Counted from the stretch's first letter, positions 10,487 to 22,737 are shown. The stretch: DNA of 64,000 nucleotides from Phaseolus vulgaris (GCF_000499845.2 NC_023754.2:12068037-12132036); one strand, 5' to 3'. Program-made: numbers and translations. The notes: generated by a model from the sequence alone, not told the origin.

Positions 10487-11451
10487 TGATGGAAACCGTC
10501 CAGCCTCACACAACCATATAATAAGGAGGATGGAGACCTAGAGGTTGTTTATTGATTTAATTGTAAATATGGGTCTAATTGGCTTTTGTTTACTTTTGTA
10601 GGCCCAATCAAGAGGACAACTCTAGGGTGAAGGAATGTACAAACATATCCAAGAAGACCTCTAACTCATCAAAACATAAACTAGAGCTTTGGCCAGAAGA
10701 ACACAAGAAGATTGAGTTTCTGCTGACTAGTCAACATTGTTTGTGAGCCAAGCTTTAGCTTAAATAAATTGTATAAAGTTGTTTAGGATTTCATGGGCCA
10801 TGTATTGGGCATAGTAGTATAAAATAATTAGGCCAAATATTTGGGTTAAGTAGCATAGGTTTTTGGGCTTGTATTTGGGCCAATAGTCAAATATGACTAG
10901 TTAGGGTTAAAAGTGACTAGTTAGGGTAACAATTGGGCTTCTTTGAGCCCAATGTAACCCTAAAATGTCTAGGGTAAATTGGAGAACGAAAATCACCTTG
11001 GCATGGAGCACATGGACGTCCACATGGCAACATAGGAGTGGAGAGGATTTAGCATGGAAAATGTGAGCTAAACATGGAAAACATGACTCCACATGGCACC
11101 TTCTCATTGGAGAGTTTTATTTTGAATTTGAAATTTTGGCTCCAAAATGTTCAGCCCTCTCTCCTATAAATTTAGGTGCTTGGCTATCATTTTGTAAGAT
11201 TAATCAATGAGGGAATTGCTGCCAAATTTGTGCCAATTGCACTTTTGTCTCCTACCCTCCCTAGGATAGACGTTTGATCTTCAATTTTCCACTAGAACAA
11301 GTGATTAGGCCTCGCCTATCACTCTCCATACCTATCCTTCACCTTCAAGGAATCCACAAGCTCTAAGTGAGCTTCTTGTCCGCTACAATCCATGAAGCTT
11401 CCGCACCTCTCCACCAAGAAAATTCAATCGGAATGAAGACATACTCCATCA
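10487..11451 (+). mobile_element. Solo LTR (family D), 965 bp
   Basis: It is bounded by TGATGGAAAC and CTCCATCA, with a perfect 5-bp target duplication AAATT at 10482-10486 and 11452-11456. Copy 2 of the duplication has the empty site at about 45272-45290. No coding frame is present. An internal promoter-like CTATAAATTTAGG lies at 11163-11175. The orientation is uncertain: plus is chosen from that TATA-like stretch. It could also be a small non-autonomous element, as no internal primer site was recognised. Confidence 0.75.
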
Positions 11452-11819
11452 AAATTGGTCCAGAATACAAGGTCTAAAATCCTATTTCTTCTAAGACTCA
11501 GAAATACGAAGATTAGAATAAAATTCTAACTACTCTTTACAATTTTTATAAGGCTAAAGAAGGAGAAATCATTAGAAAATATCTTCTTAATCATTATTTT
11601 CTCTCTCCTTAGCCTGAATGTTTTGGTGGCTGGGACGATCCTCCATCACTTTCATTTGGCTTCTTCTTTGGTGGAAAATATTATATCCATATCTGGTTAA
11701 GCTCTAGACATAGATTTTTCTTTAAGCACATCCTCAACAAGGTTTTCTAGTGTAGATAAAATATTATCAATATTTAGTTCAGCTCCAGACAAAGACTTTT
11801 CTATTCTCTCTTTTCTATC

Positions 11820-12301
11820 TTCTCTCTTGCTCTTTTTTCTTTCTCTTTTTTCTTTCTAATAAGAGCTTGCAATTTTTCTTTAAACTTTTTTTCTCTTTTA
11901 AAATATTCCTTTTCTCCATCTACAAACTTTCGTCCTACTTTAACAAGCTCTTTCATTTCTTCTCTAAGCTTTTTTTTTTTACAGATGAAGGCGGAACAAA
12001 TTTTCTTCTCATACCCACCTTTAATTCATTCCAATATCGTACTTTTGATTTTGTACCAATTCTAACATCTGCCTTTGTGTCCACCCAAACCTAACATGTT
12101 CTTGAAAACATATGGTAGTTGTGAAAATCTTCTAAATTCATCCACTTGGTATTTTTTAAAAATTTGATCAAGCTTTGTCTCCCATTGTAGATATGCCTTA
12201 ACATTTTTATTTCCATCAAAATAGGAAATGTATACTTCAGGCTCTATATAATAATATAAAATTCTAGGCTCAAAACACACCCCTTTTTTTCTCTGATACA
12301 C
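11820..12301 (-). pseudogene. Retrotransposon gag fragment in duplication copy 1
   Basis: Minus-strand frames give a gag-like segment. It has the FDGNKNVKAYLQWETKLDQI motif (the GxxDPxAYLxWExxxxxIF signature of plant gypsy gag), then a WNELKACMRRKFV-like part and a Lys/Glu-rich tail. Frames are broken by shifts near 12060 and by a poly-T tract at 11973. The same remnant is at 61600-62095 in copy 2. It is part of the duplicated block, not a later insertion. Confidence 0.65.
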
Positions 12302-12927
12302 GGAGTCATAACTATATTTCCTTTTAATAATACTTTTACGGGGTTAGCTAAGAGTGGCTATGAGTTGAAAGAATAGTCGTTTGAACTTCACAGTAGTAGT
12401 CTGCTAGTGGAACTTGACTAATTGGTAAAGCATTGAACGTAGTTTGCATTATCAGACGAACTAATATGAAAAATTGAGTAAAATTTCCTTCCCTAATCTA
12501 TTATATTTCTTGTTATTTTGTTTGTGTTAACTAAATAAGGAGATCAATTGTGAAAATGGTTTTCAAAAAACGCATTAATAGATCATCTATCATACAAACC
12601 ATCATCTGACTACCCATTACAAACAATACTTTGGAAATAAGTTTTAAAAAGATTTTGAAAGACAATATAACCCTCCCTTTTTATGTTTATCCTATTTCAT
12701 AATTGGTATAAGAGCTCAGCCTTTATAGGATTGAGCGCCTTCCATTGTCTAGAGAAAAAGATTTAACGTGGCAGGAATGGAGCCACTTCAATTAATCATA
12801 AAAAGTTAACTAATCAAAATCAAAGTTAATTAACAAGGCCAAAATTTGTAGTTCATAAAAAAATCAAAGTTAACTTATCTTATTGTCATAGTTTGTGCTG
12901 TCGTTCTCTTCCTCTGAACAAAAGAAG
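12302..12927. other. Non-coding duplicated sequence
   Basis: No gene is seen. 12325-12810 matches 62456-62938 closely. From 12811 to 12927 it is private to copy 1. Confidence 0.5.
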
Positions 12928-13721
12928 TGTACCGCCCTGGAGGTCGGGTATGATGACGTGGCACCCTGCTACAGTGTAGGCGTGTTGACAAGGCGCCAGG
13001 TTGGCAGTTAGGAAGGAAGTCGGGAGGCACGTGTAGTCGCCGATTGTTAAGTTGGCGTGTTCCGATCTCCAGCTTACCAGAATAGGCGATCGCCAGGTTG
13101 AGGATGAAGTCGCCAGATGCAGACTCAGGCGACCAAGCAGTCGGAGATCGCCAGAATAAGCACATCGCCGAAGATAAAGGAGAAGCAGATTACGAAGGCG
13201 GCTGGCGAGACCACAGGGAAGGTGTATGAAGGCCCTAACTCGCCAGTTTCAGTAAAGATCGCACTCTTAAGTTTGCTATGCACTGGGCAGTACCATGCAT
13301 ACGTAACTTAGTCAAAATGAGAGTAGAAGCAGCGCCAAGTCAGGGAGCCTCCAGATGGTGGCACGTGTACAGTTGGATACGAGCCACGTGTCCAAATCTG
13401 TAACTGCCAGGAGAGAGAAAATCACCAGGTATATAAGAGCTCTTAACGAACTTTCTGAGGTACGCACGTTCAGTTCATACACTTTACGCTTGCGAGAGAC
13501 AGAGCTGTTGTGAGAGAGAGTTTTTGCACGGTTCTAGTTCTTAGTATTTGGTGATACCGTCACTGACTTGAGCGTCGGAGTGCGATCGGCCGCAGCGGCG
13601 CCGTGTCGTTTCTTTGCAGGTTCTTGAAGTAGATCCAGAGGAGGAACGAAGGTGATAAGCGGTGCGCACGTCGATCCTTTGACGAGGCATTCTCCAGCGC
13701 TCCGGTCAACAGGCAGGATCA
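12928..13721 (+). mobile_element. Solo LTR of gypsy family A
   Basis: A 794-bp LTR, TGTACCGCCC to GGCAGGATCA. A perfect target duplication AGAAG lies at 12923-12927 and 13722-13726. It is the reverse complement of the LTR at 571-1389 and is clearly diverged from it. There is no primer site or internal sequence on either side, so it is a solo LTR. A TATATAAGAGC promoter-like box is at 13430-13440, which fits the plus orientation of transcription. Confidence 0.88.
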
Positions 13722-13726
13722 AGAAG

Positions 13727-14225
13727 AAAGAGTAAGGATGAGACTATCCATTACATCTAAAAATTTACAATATACCTCAAAATTTTACAACATAATTAGT
13801 CAAATAAATTTGCAACTGGATGAAACAACTTCTCAAAGACAAACATTGAAATCATGAATCATAACCAATAATGCCCAAAAAATTCAAGTTAATCACAAAA
13901 TCATTTACAACAATCAACATAAAATTTTGTTATCAAATCCGTACATTTTAGGTTTAAAGTTTGACACTTTCAGTTACCCACCTTTCAATAATCATATTCG
14001 TATAATTTAAGTTTAGACCCCTCATGAAAATCATTACATAATCATTCTTTAAGTAGTAGAGGCCCTTAAACGTTGTCATTATACCTTCCAAGTCATAATG
14101 GACTTATGTCAATATGGATAGTGTTAGTAGGTCATATGCTCTCATGGATACAACATGTGCGCTACTCACCTTCATGGTCTAAAAGTAAAGTCAAAAGGAC
14201 ATTTGAGAACAGCGTCTGAGACTTG
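13727..14225. other. AT-rich stretch private to copy 1, no gene seen
   Basis: There is no open frame or RNA gene that I can support. It sits between the solo LTR and the point where similarity to copy 2 resumes (14226). Confidence 0.4.
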
Positions 14226-15245
14226 TTATTTAATATACTAGGCTAGTTGTGTACATTAGTGCAGTGTAACCATATCACAACCCTCTATTCCCCTTGTCCA
14301 CCTGACCTTTCTCCAGACTCTATACCCAATGTATCTATGTAACTATCCATATAATCTTTAAAATTCACATAACATTTACTTTCTTATTTTTTATACTTTA
14401 TTTCAAATCTCAATATCATATTTCATCTTCCAATATTCTTCCACATTTATTTTTCATACAAACCTTGCAACTAAAATTTATTAACAAAACTTTTGGCAGC
14501 ATAATGACTACATTTTGAATATCCCATAATTTTAGAATAGTCTAAATTTTAAGATAACAAATACAATTTATCCTAATAAATATTTAATATCAAATTATCA
14601 AGGTACTGAAAATTTGACATAATTGAATTATTATTTTTTTTATCAAATTACACTACAATCTTCTAATTCAAAATACATATTCTAGTATATTGTGTATAGA
14701 TTTAAACCTTTCACGCATTGTTTGACTTAAAACAATAAACAAGGTTGTTGTCCAGAAAAAAACAGTATCAATACAAAATATTAAAATCAGAACGACAACT
14801 AGAAAAACATAATTCCCACATAAAAATTTGAAGTAAACCAACAAACTTATTTTATTTATAATTTTTTCAACAAACCTTCAAATAAGGTGGTTTTCAAACC
14901 TATCCCTATGTTTGTATACATAAGAAATCCATTTCTGAACTGAAAATTAGGCAAATTGTATACTTGGAGAAAAATTTGTCAAAATAGCTAGTGATTCGGA
15001 TTTACCCACTTACCTTAATGAAGTATCAAAGTGATAGTACTGTAAGATTGAAATGGAAGGATCAAAGTGATATATGCCCTTATTTAAGTTACCCCTAAAA
15101 AATTGTTAAAAGAGAGAAAATAATAGTTTATAGAGTAGGACTTAAGAAGAATATGAAGGAATAAATCATAACTCTAACTTTACTTGAATAAAATTATATG
15201 ACTAAGAATTTAAATAAATAAGAAAGGAAGAGAAGATAAGAGGAA
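14226..15245. repeat. Non-coding right part of duplication copy 1
   Basis: It aligns without large gaps to about 62945-63912. It is AT-rich and has no gene. It ends within a purine-rich AAGAAAGGAAGAG stretch, after which the copies differ completely. Confidence 0.7.
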
Positions 15246-16019
15246 AATAAAGTTTCACTTGGGTATTTCTTTTTCTTACTGTAGGAATTGTGAGGAAGAT
15301 ATGGGAGATGTGGTTGTATTTATAGGAAAAACATTGCACAAAAGGACAAAGATAATTTGTAAAAAAGAATATGCCTTTAATCATTGCAATTACAATAGGT
15401 AGGTTGAATTTGAAAGAGAAAAGGAAAAATCTTCTCAAGTTTATCCTTTACATTAAACCTGTCATGTCATAAAGGTAAAAATTTGTGAGAGAAATGGGAT
15501 TCGTCCACTTATTTTTGTTGTTTCCAATTAGGACCAAACAATGAGCCTAAGCTTATGAGTTTGTAATACACAATTTTATTATTTTAACACTACAAAAATT
15601 ATGTAAGCAGTGACGATTATTAAATATTCTCATAATTATCTTTATAATATTACATCTTTATAACTGCTACAATTTTTATTCAAAAAGTGACATTTACATT
15701 TGTCATTTTATAAATAGACTATATTCCCCTCCCTTACGTTTTCATTCTCTCCACATCAGTTCTCTTTTTGTGAATGAAAATTTTATTTCCCAAAAAAACT
15801 TATCAGTTCTCGTGTCATCTTCTCCGCGATGGCACCGTCTTCTTTGTCTTCTTCGTGACACCATCTTTTTTGTCTTCTCTACATCATCGTTTTCTCTATC
15901 TACTGCAATACCATCTTCTTCTCTGTTGTCTAAAGATCTTGTTGTCCTTCTCGATGTCAACTGGTGTGATTCTCATAACACTCAACGGTTCATTCTTTTT
16001 TTGTAATTCCTAAATACAT
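15246..16019. other. Intergenic sequence with a CACTA-like terminus
   Basis: No gene is supported; the short frames at 15770-16013 are in TC-rich low-complexity sequence. CACTACAAAAATTATG at about 15590 looks like a CACTA-type terminal inverted repeat, but I could not find a partner end. Confidence 0.35.
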
Positions 16020-16300
16020 GTTTTGTTCTACTATGGGTTCACTATTTTGGAGTTCAAGGTTTTATTGTTTTAGAGTTTTTATTTTGAGGTTTTTCTGCTT
16101 TGGGGTTTTGATATTTTGTTGTTTAACTTTGTTGTTTTTCTATTTTGTTGTTTCTTTGTTTAGTTGTTTCACTATTTTGCTTTTGTTGTTTTACTATTTT
16201 GTTGTTTTTGTATTTTGTTATTTTATTGTTTCGTTGTTTTGCTATTTCGATGTTTTTCTATTTCCCTGTTTTATTGTTTTGCTATTTTGTTGTCATGGCA
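16020..16300. repeat. T-rich degenerate minisatellite
   Basis: About 280 bp made of imperfect TTTTGTTGTTT / CTATTTTG units on the plus strand. The resulting Phe/Leu/Cys-rich open frames are a composition artefact. Confidence 0.75.
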
Positions 16301-16307
16301 TGGACGC

Positions 16308-17640
16308 GTGATAAGTTCAAAATTTCATTAATATTTCATATTAAAATATAGACACTTATGAGTATTAATTGCTAAAATAAGTATAAGACAACCCAAAATT
16401 TATGAATTTATACCTTTCTACATATTTTATGATTTTAATTTTAATAGGAACGATTTATTCCCAAATTTGGTGTTAATTTCAGTATTCTAGGGGAGAATGA
16501 AGATGATTCGACAAAAGGAGAATATACAAAGTTAAAAAGGGAAAGTTGGAATGCATCAACACTCAACAAGTTGCCAAAATGCGCGAAAGAACCATCTCAC
16601 CACCAGGGGAGCTCACTCAAGCAAGCTATATCTCTCTTGAGCAAGATAACACCACTGAAGTTGGGTTGGACGACGTTTTGCTTTCTCAAGCGAGCCCATT
16701 ATCGCTTGAGCAAGAATCCACTTAAGCCCAGACAAATTAGGTTAAATAGGGGGCTTGAGGCACAACCCTAATGTGCAAGATTGAGAGGAAAACACCATTG
16801 AGTGACCTGTAACCCAATTGGGCGAATATGAGGTGTGAGAAACATTAGAGGAGGCAGTCGCCAAGGAGAAACATCTTGAATCTTCTTTTTATGTTATCCT
16901 TGAGTGTAGTAGTCATCATGAGTGGCTAATTCTACCTTTTGGGATTGAGAGTAATCTATTCAAATTTTGATCTATTGAGGTGATATCTGCATATAATATT
17001 TTGTTCTTGATTGATTATTGGTATTATTGTTTTTCTTCTAATTCTTGATCTAGAATCTTAAATTTGACTGGAAAGTATTTTTATGGTTATGAACTAAGCA
17101 ATAATGCTTAACATATTTGAGGGCTATTAATAGACTTGAAATGTAAATTGCTATCAACGTCTGATCTTAATTCTAAGTTGTTTTTATAAATATGCGATGA
17201 ATCGATATTTAGGAAGCATATTAATAATTTTATATGTGAGGAATCAATATAAATAATTTTATACAACCATCAATATCAATCAAAAGGCACAATATTACTT
17301 TGCTAATAAAAATACAAAAGAGTGAGAAAGATGAAACTCAATCCCTATTTTTCCAATTAAAGCAACAAATTCTTTGAATTATTTTCTAACTAATCATTAT
17401 CATCACAATAACTTTGAACACAATTTTATTATTCTATTTTATGTTTAGCAAATATTTTACTTTGATTAGTAATAACTTTAGTTGAGATATTTCTATTCAT
17501 TAAATTCATATTGAAAATCAATTATGAAATAAATTCATTGTAATTTTAATAGTTCTAAACTCGGATGAATAATTTTCATTGAAGTTTTAAAGTGTTTATA
17601 GAGATAAACTTAATTAGCTGACTAAGAATCTAAATGCAAT
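16308..17640 (+). mobile_element. Old LTR related to the Athila-like LTR family
   Basis: It starts TGATAAGTTCAAAATTTC and keeps, in order, many landmarks of the younger LTRs at 43290-44586 and 60169-61528. These are a TCATGAGTGGCTAA block, a ttaaatttgactggaaagta block, a GAGGAATCA block and a tail with TTTTAAAGTGTTT. The divergence is too high for exact borders. An intact gag fragment of the same lineage lies at 21.9 kb. The ends are uncertain by about 100 bp. Confidence 0.5.
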
Positions 17641-18227
17641 TATTAAAAATTTGCTAGGGACTAAAATACAATTATTAAAATAGTCAAGAATTAAGTTACA
17701 AATAGTAAAAAATAATTAAAGACCAATTTATAATTATGAATAAATATTTAGGGGTCAATTTGTAATTATTTAAAAATAGAGGGGTTAATTTGTAACGTTA
17801 AGAAGTTTTAGAGGTTTATAGAAAATTATGAAAAAAAAATAGAGTTAAAAAAAACAATTTTGCCCACCAAAAATGTAAACTAAATTTTTAAGTCAAGCAA
17901 AAGTCAAACTTAAATAATAATTAACTACTTTTTTTATATCATGCATATAAAAAAGAAGGTTGTCTCATATGGACTTTTATCTTTTTGGTAATGAGAATGA
18001 TTCATGTTTATTTAACCTGATCACGCCTTAAGCAAAGTGTTTAATCATTAATTGGATAATATTATTAAACTGATCTCGAGATTTGCTAACATATATTGTC
18101 TCCGGTAATGAAATAGTGATGATCTTAGTTTCTGAATTGCGTTAAGACTAAATATTCTCTTTCAAAGAAAATAAAAATAAGTGGTTTAGTCGACTATTGT
18201 TTACTTTAGATGTTCTTGATTTGTCAT
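17641..18227. other. AT-rich intergenic stretch, no gene seen
   Basis: Short repeats of the AATTTGTAATTATT type occur at 17650-17800. There is nothing else to annotate. The last five bases (GTCAT) are the likely left target duplication of the next element. Confidence 0.4.
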
Positions 18228-20325
18228 TGTTCATTTTAGGGAGATGGGACCTAGAGAACTATTGAGAAGCTTCGTCTTCCTTCTTCTTGTCGATCGGTCG
18301 TGCTACTCTTCAAGTTCCTGCTTGCTCGTTCCTCACCTTTCCTTCCTAGCTTCGGCTCTCGGCCATCTCGTGAGCACCAAATAAGGGGTACCTGCAGAAG
18401 GCACTCCAACGCTCAAGTCAGTAAAGGTATTTGACACTCGGTTGTCAGAGCATTGTACCTGATGATCCCTCTGATTCTTAGAATGTGTGCTATTTATATT
18501 ACCTTAGTGGGTTTTCCTTATTGGGCCAAATTAGGGAGTTTGACTGTGTTTAGGGCTACATTACCTTGTCCTTAATTGTGGATTAGCTTCACTGAATCTG
18601 TTTGAGCGTACCTAGATTTGAGATGTCGGTCGGCCCATTAAAGCGGACCATGATATCGGTCGGCCCAATGATGGGGACCGAGACAAGTAATCAGTCTTCC
18701 GGCCCTCACCGGTACACTTGTCCCCCAAGCTCGAGTATGATTAATCCGAAGAGTCTTTGAGAGTAATGTGACGGTCGGGCTCCCGAGATTTGACGCGGGG
18801 TGTGGCCTCTACCGGTCGGGTAATCGATAAGTTTTGATGCATTTACTTGGACCAAGTCTTTAAGGTGTCAGTAGGGTATACCGGTTAAGGCTTCATCCAG
18901 ACCGAACTGAGTGTGAGGTATTGGCAAGGTATGCCTGTTAGGGCTTCATCCATACCAAACCAAGTTGGGCAATGTCAGAAGGGTATGTCGATTAAGGCTT
19001 CATCCAGAACGAACCGAGTGTGAGGTATTGGCAGGGTATGCCTATTAGAACTTCATCCAAACCAAACCAAGTTGGGCGGTGTCGGCAGGGTATGCCGATT
19101 AAGGCTTTATCCAGACCGAACCGAGTCTTGGTGGTATCAGCAGGGTATGCCTATTAAGGCTTCATCCAGACCGAACCAAGTTGTTTTGGTATGGACAGGG
19201 TATGTCTATTAAGGCTTCATCCAGCCGAACCAAGTTGTTGTGGTATCGACAGGGTATGCCTGTTAGGGCTTCATCCAGACCAAACCAAGTTGGGCGGTGT
19301 CGGCAGAGTATGCCGATTAAGGATTTATCCAGACCGAATCGAGTCTTGGTGGTATCGGCAGGGTATGCCTGGTAAGGCTTCGTCCAAACCAAACCAACTT
19401 GTGCAGTGTCGGCAGGGTATGCCGATTAAGGCTTCATCTAGACCGAACTGAGTATGAGGTATTGGCAGGGTATGCCTGTTAGGGCTTCATCCAGGCCAAA
19501 CCAAGTTGGGCAGTGTTGGTAGGTTATGTCGATTAAGACTTCATCCAAAACGAACCGAGTCTTCAAGCTGTCGGTTGGCAAGATTCATCATCCATCTCTG
19601 GTGTGAATGTCATTCGACCATTGATGGACCATGGTGTCGGTCGGCCCATTGATGGGGACCGTGACATGTACAACTATCGATCGAAAAGATTCATCATCCA
19701 TTGATGGGGCCATAATGTCGGTCGACCCGTTGATAGGTACCGTGATATGTAATTAGTCATACGGTTTGCCATGCTTCGGATTGATACCATCTACTTTCTC
19801 CTTCACAATACTTCTCTCGGCCCCACGGTGGGCGACAATTGTTCCTTCTAGGGAGATGAGATCTAGAGAACTATTTAGAAGCTTCGTCTTCCTCCTTCCT
19901 GTCGATCCGTTGTGCTACTCTCCAAGTTCATGCTTACTCATTCCTCACCTTTCCTTCCTAGCTTCGGATCTCGACCGTCTCGTGAGCACTGAATAGGGGG
20001 TACCTGCAGAAGGCACTCTGACGCTCAAGTCAGTAAAGGTATTTGACACTTGGTTGTCAGAGCACTATACCTGATGATCCTTCTGGTTCTTAGAATGTGT
20101 GTTATTTATATTACCTTAGTAGGCTTTTCTTATTGGGCCAGATTAGGGACTTTGACCGTGTTTAGGGCTATATTACCTAGTCCTTAATCGTTGATTAGCT
20201 TCACCAACTCTGCTTGAGCGTACCTGAATTTTAGATGTCAGTCAGCCTATTGAAACGGATCATGATATCGGTCGGTCCAGTAATGGGGACCGAAATAAGT
20301 AATTAGTCGTCTGACCCTCAGTACA
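18228..20325 (-). mobile_element. Complete non-coding LTR retrotransposon of 2.1 kb
   Basis: LTRs of 489 and 486 bp lie at 18228-18716 and 19840-20325 (TGTTC ... GTACA). On the minus strand the primer site (19819-19838, TTGTCGCCCACCGTGGGGCC) lies inside the right LTR, and a polypurine tract (TTGGGGGACAAG) lies directly before the left LTR. The flanks are GTCAT and GTAAT, a target duplication with one change. The interior is only 1123 bp, with no gag or pol. More than half of it is a 54-bp tandem array. Its LTRs and primer site tie it to the Tat-like gypsy families here. It would need proteins from another element to move. Confidence 0.85.
18868..19570. repeat. 54-bp tandem array, 13 units
   Basis: Thirteen units of 53-55 bp share the core GGCAGGGTATGCC, then TTAAGGCTTCATCCAGACC. 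Units of two sub-types tend to alternate: one with CGATTAAGG and CCGAACCGAGT, the other with CTGTTAGGG and CAAACCAAGTTGGGC. This gives a higher-order period near 108 bp. The array fills the 3' untranslated side of the 18-20 kb element. Open frames on both strands through the array follow from the unit length being a multiple of three. Confidence 0.9.
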
Positions 20326-20658
20326 GTAATCAACCCTCCAACCTAAGTGTTCTCGATTTTACATACATGTAGTAGAAATATGATTATGTGGTTTAAGAAG
20401 ATATTACAAATCACACCTTACTAAAGCAGGCTAAGTAATTTACTACACAATTATATCTTTGATGGGTTATACGGTCCTTTGGTTTTACAAGTTGGAATTA
20501 AATTTTAGTATAAGCTTCAACGTTTTTTAGATTGATATTTAATTTAAATCAACTTTTGTGAGTCCTAATATCTATAGTTTAGTCGATCTGAATTTGAATT
20601 CTATTCAGTCATGTTTATTTTTTCTTTGCATGAGTTCTCTTCCATATAAATTATTTTC

Positions 20659-20693
<35 letters not shown>
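20326..20693. repeat. Intergenic sequence with a (TA)n microsatellite
   Basis: There is no gene. A perfect TA dinucleotide run of about 32 bp occupies 20662-20693. Confidence 0.7.
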
Positions 20694-20696
<3 letters not shown>

Positions 20697-21120
20697 AGAG
20701 AATAACTCATTATATAAAATCATTAAATAAAAACTAATTTTATAAATAAAAAATAATTAATTATTATATTGATTAAATTAAATATATTATTTTAGAAATT
20801 AAACAAAATATATTAATATTTAAACTAATTTCTATATTTATAAATTAATTTTTAATATTAATATTTAATTAGTTAAGAAGGTTGTAACTATAAAAAATTA
20901 GTATCTAATTAGTTACCAATTAATTTAGATTCTATAGATTCTAAAATTGATAGTTACAACCTTCTTAACTAATTAAATACTAATTTTAGAAACTAGTTTA
21001 TAAATTTAGAAACTACTTTATATATCAATAATTATTTTAAATTTTAAATTAGTATTTAATTTAATCATTAATTTTTTTTATATATTAAAATTAATTTTTA
21101 TTTAATAATTTTCTTGTACA
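20694..21120. mobile_element. Foldback/MITE-like inverted repeat
   Basis: The arms match in reverse complement. AATTAGTTAAGAAGGTTGT at about 20867 pairs with ACAACCTTCTTAACTAATT at about 20954. The outer parts (AAATAAAAACTAATTTT near 20726 and AAAATTAATTTTTATTT near 21088) also pair. The whole can fold into one long hairpin of about 420 bp. A related foldback is at 39665-40105. No target duplication was identified with confidence. Confidence 0.6.
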
Positions 21121-21817
21121 GAGTTAGAAGACTTATTTTAATAATGAATATCTTAATATATTTTTTTAAAATTATTGTTTTGTTTTTAGTTTAAATGAAT
21201 ATATCCTTTTAATTTTTATTTATTAATTTTATACCATCTTATAACTCTTTGTCTCACTTTAATATATATATATATATATATAATATGTATATATAATTTA
21301 TTCTTTTATATTTTCGTGGAATAATTTTAATCTAACATGCTTTAATTTTCCATTTGTACTATTTCTTATTGAACTATTTAATTATTTATCTCTTTTAATT
21401 TATTCTTTATATTTTATCCCTAAATTAAAATTTAATCCTTAACAAAATTATCAATACTTAAAATAATCTTATTTAACAATTTAAAGTTTCTGTTATTAGT
21501 TTAAAATATAAAAACTATTTTTTTATAAGTCTACAATTTATACATTAAAAATAGTTATTAAAAAATTTAATTATATAGAAAAAAAAAATTTATAAGATAT
21601 ATAAAAATAGTAGACACAATTTTATTTTATTTTTCATTCATTATTCCGTTGAACAAAACCGGACGATGTGGGATATGGTCGTATTATGACCGTTAGATAG
21701 TGGGATCGGAATTGTGAATTTTTTGAATTTCGTTGATATTTTATTGTTGATCCTTAAGCAACTGGTTCCACAAAGGAATGACACTCTTTTTCACACAATT
21801 GGCTTAAGCTCAGTAGG
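21121..21817. other. AT-rich intergenic stretch
   Basis: It contains a short TA run at about 21262-21282. No gene or other feature is recognised. Confidence 0.4.
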
Positions 21818-22605
21818 TTGGGTTTAAGACCATCTGCTAGTAAAACATTGTTAATATACATAGAAGGTTTCAGACTTACCTGGCCACCACCAATCACCTG
21901 GTTCTATTGGTTTTCTTTAAAGATGACCTTTCCTTCTTTCTTCCTCCTAGGAGAACACTTGGAGATTATGTCATGGAGCAAGGGTCAAAACATTATTCTA
22001 GTATTACAATACCTGCTACAACCAAGGCCTTAGAGATGAAACCTACTTTCCTTAGTCTTATCAGTATCCATCAATTTACAACAATGGATCATGAGGATCC
22101 ATATATACATTTGCTTACATTTTATGAATTAGTGGGAACAATGAGCTTTCAATCAGGTGATCTTGAAAATGTTTATATGCGTTTATTTTCTTTTTCATTG
22201 GTAGAAAAGGCAAAAGAATGGTTCAAATCACATCCAAATCAGAGCCTCACTAGCTGGAAGGATTTAGAGGAAAAAATTCTACAAAGACTTTTTCCATTAT
22301 CTCGCTACATCAAAGCAGAGTCTGAGATCTCTATGTTTAGACAAGGAGTTAATGAAGCGTTCTGTGAGACATGAGAAAGATTTCAAATGATGTTGAGAAA
22401 ATGCCCAAATCATAGGTTTTAAGATATTGCTCCATTGAGAACCATTCATATTGGTCTCAAATATGATACCAAGATGCTTTTATATGGTGCATCTGGTGGT
22501 ACAATGATGGCAATTGATGCAGAGAAAGCAACAAAGATTATTGAGGCATTGGCATCCACAGAGTATCAAGCCCAAAATTACTTACGGACTGCTGTTACCC
22601 ACAGT
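21818..22605 (+). pseudogene. Athila-like gag fragment
   Basis: From about 21935 the plus strand codes PPRRTLGDYVMEQGSKHYSS and continues as an Athila-lineage gag domain. It has MKPTFLSLISIHQFT, then YELVGTMSF, EWFKSHPNQSLTSWKDLEEK and ISMFRQGVNEAFCE. Near 22372 a TGA replaces the Trp codon of the conserved AWERF motif. Further stops follow before GGTMMAIDAEKAT. It is the same family as the gag at 58690-60028. Neither LTR nor pol is attached, and at its right side it merges into CACTA-like terminal sequence. It is a dead fragment. Confidence 0.8.
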
Positions 22606-22737
22606 TTCATATAAACATTATATACGCCAACATTATATACGATTATTTTTTTCGTGCGAAATCCGTAGGTAATGCTGATTTACTTATGGATTTCTGTTGT
22701 TACATACAGATTTGGCCCATAGGTAAATCAGTTTTTT
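22606..22737. mobile_element. CACTA-like terminal fragment
   Basis: On the minus strand it begins GACTACAAAAAAACTGATTT, close to the usual CACTACAAAAAA ends, with CCGTAGGTAA / CCATAGGTAA subterminal repeats. Only one end is recognised, and the first base has changed from C to G. It is a remnant. Confidence 0.4.

Larger units (their letters stand above)
9718..15245. repeat. Segmental duplication, copy 1 (direct orientation)
   Basis: This block is repeated in the same orientation in pieces at 43207-43289, 44587-45566, 61534-62127, 62456-62940 and 62941-63912. Similarity by eye is high (roughly 90-95%) and includes non-coding stretches, a TRIM-like unit and a gag remnant. Copy 1 carries two private insertions (solo LTRs at 10487-11451 and 12928-13721) and a private stretch 12811-14225. 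It lacks about 330 bp that copy 2 has at 62128-62455. Similarity stops at about 15245/63912. On the left it is cut by gypsy LTR B. Confidence 0.85.

Noticed and set aside
16018..16351. Cys/Phe-rich apparent membrane protein
   Set aside because: It is translated T-rich minisatellite; composition explains the hydrophobicity.
19162..19451. Repetitive open frames on both strands (about 76-86 aa)
   Set aside because: They are produced by the 54-bp array, whose unit length is divisible by three; there are no gene signals.
15590..22737. A single large CACTA element between the CACTACAAAAA at 15590 and the reverse terminus at 22737
   Set aside because: The subterminal sequences on the two sides do not match, several unrelated elements lie between, and no target duplication was found.
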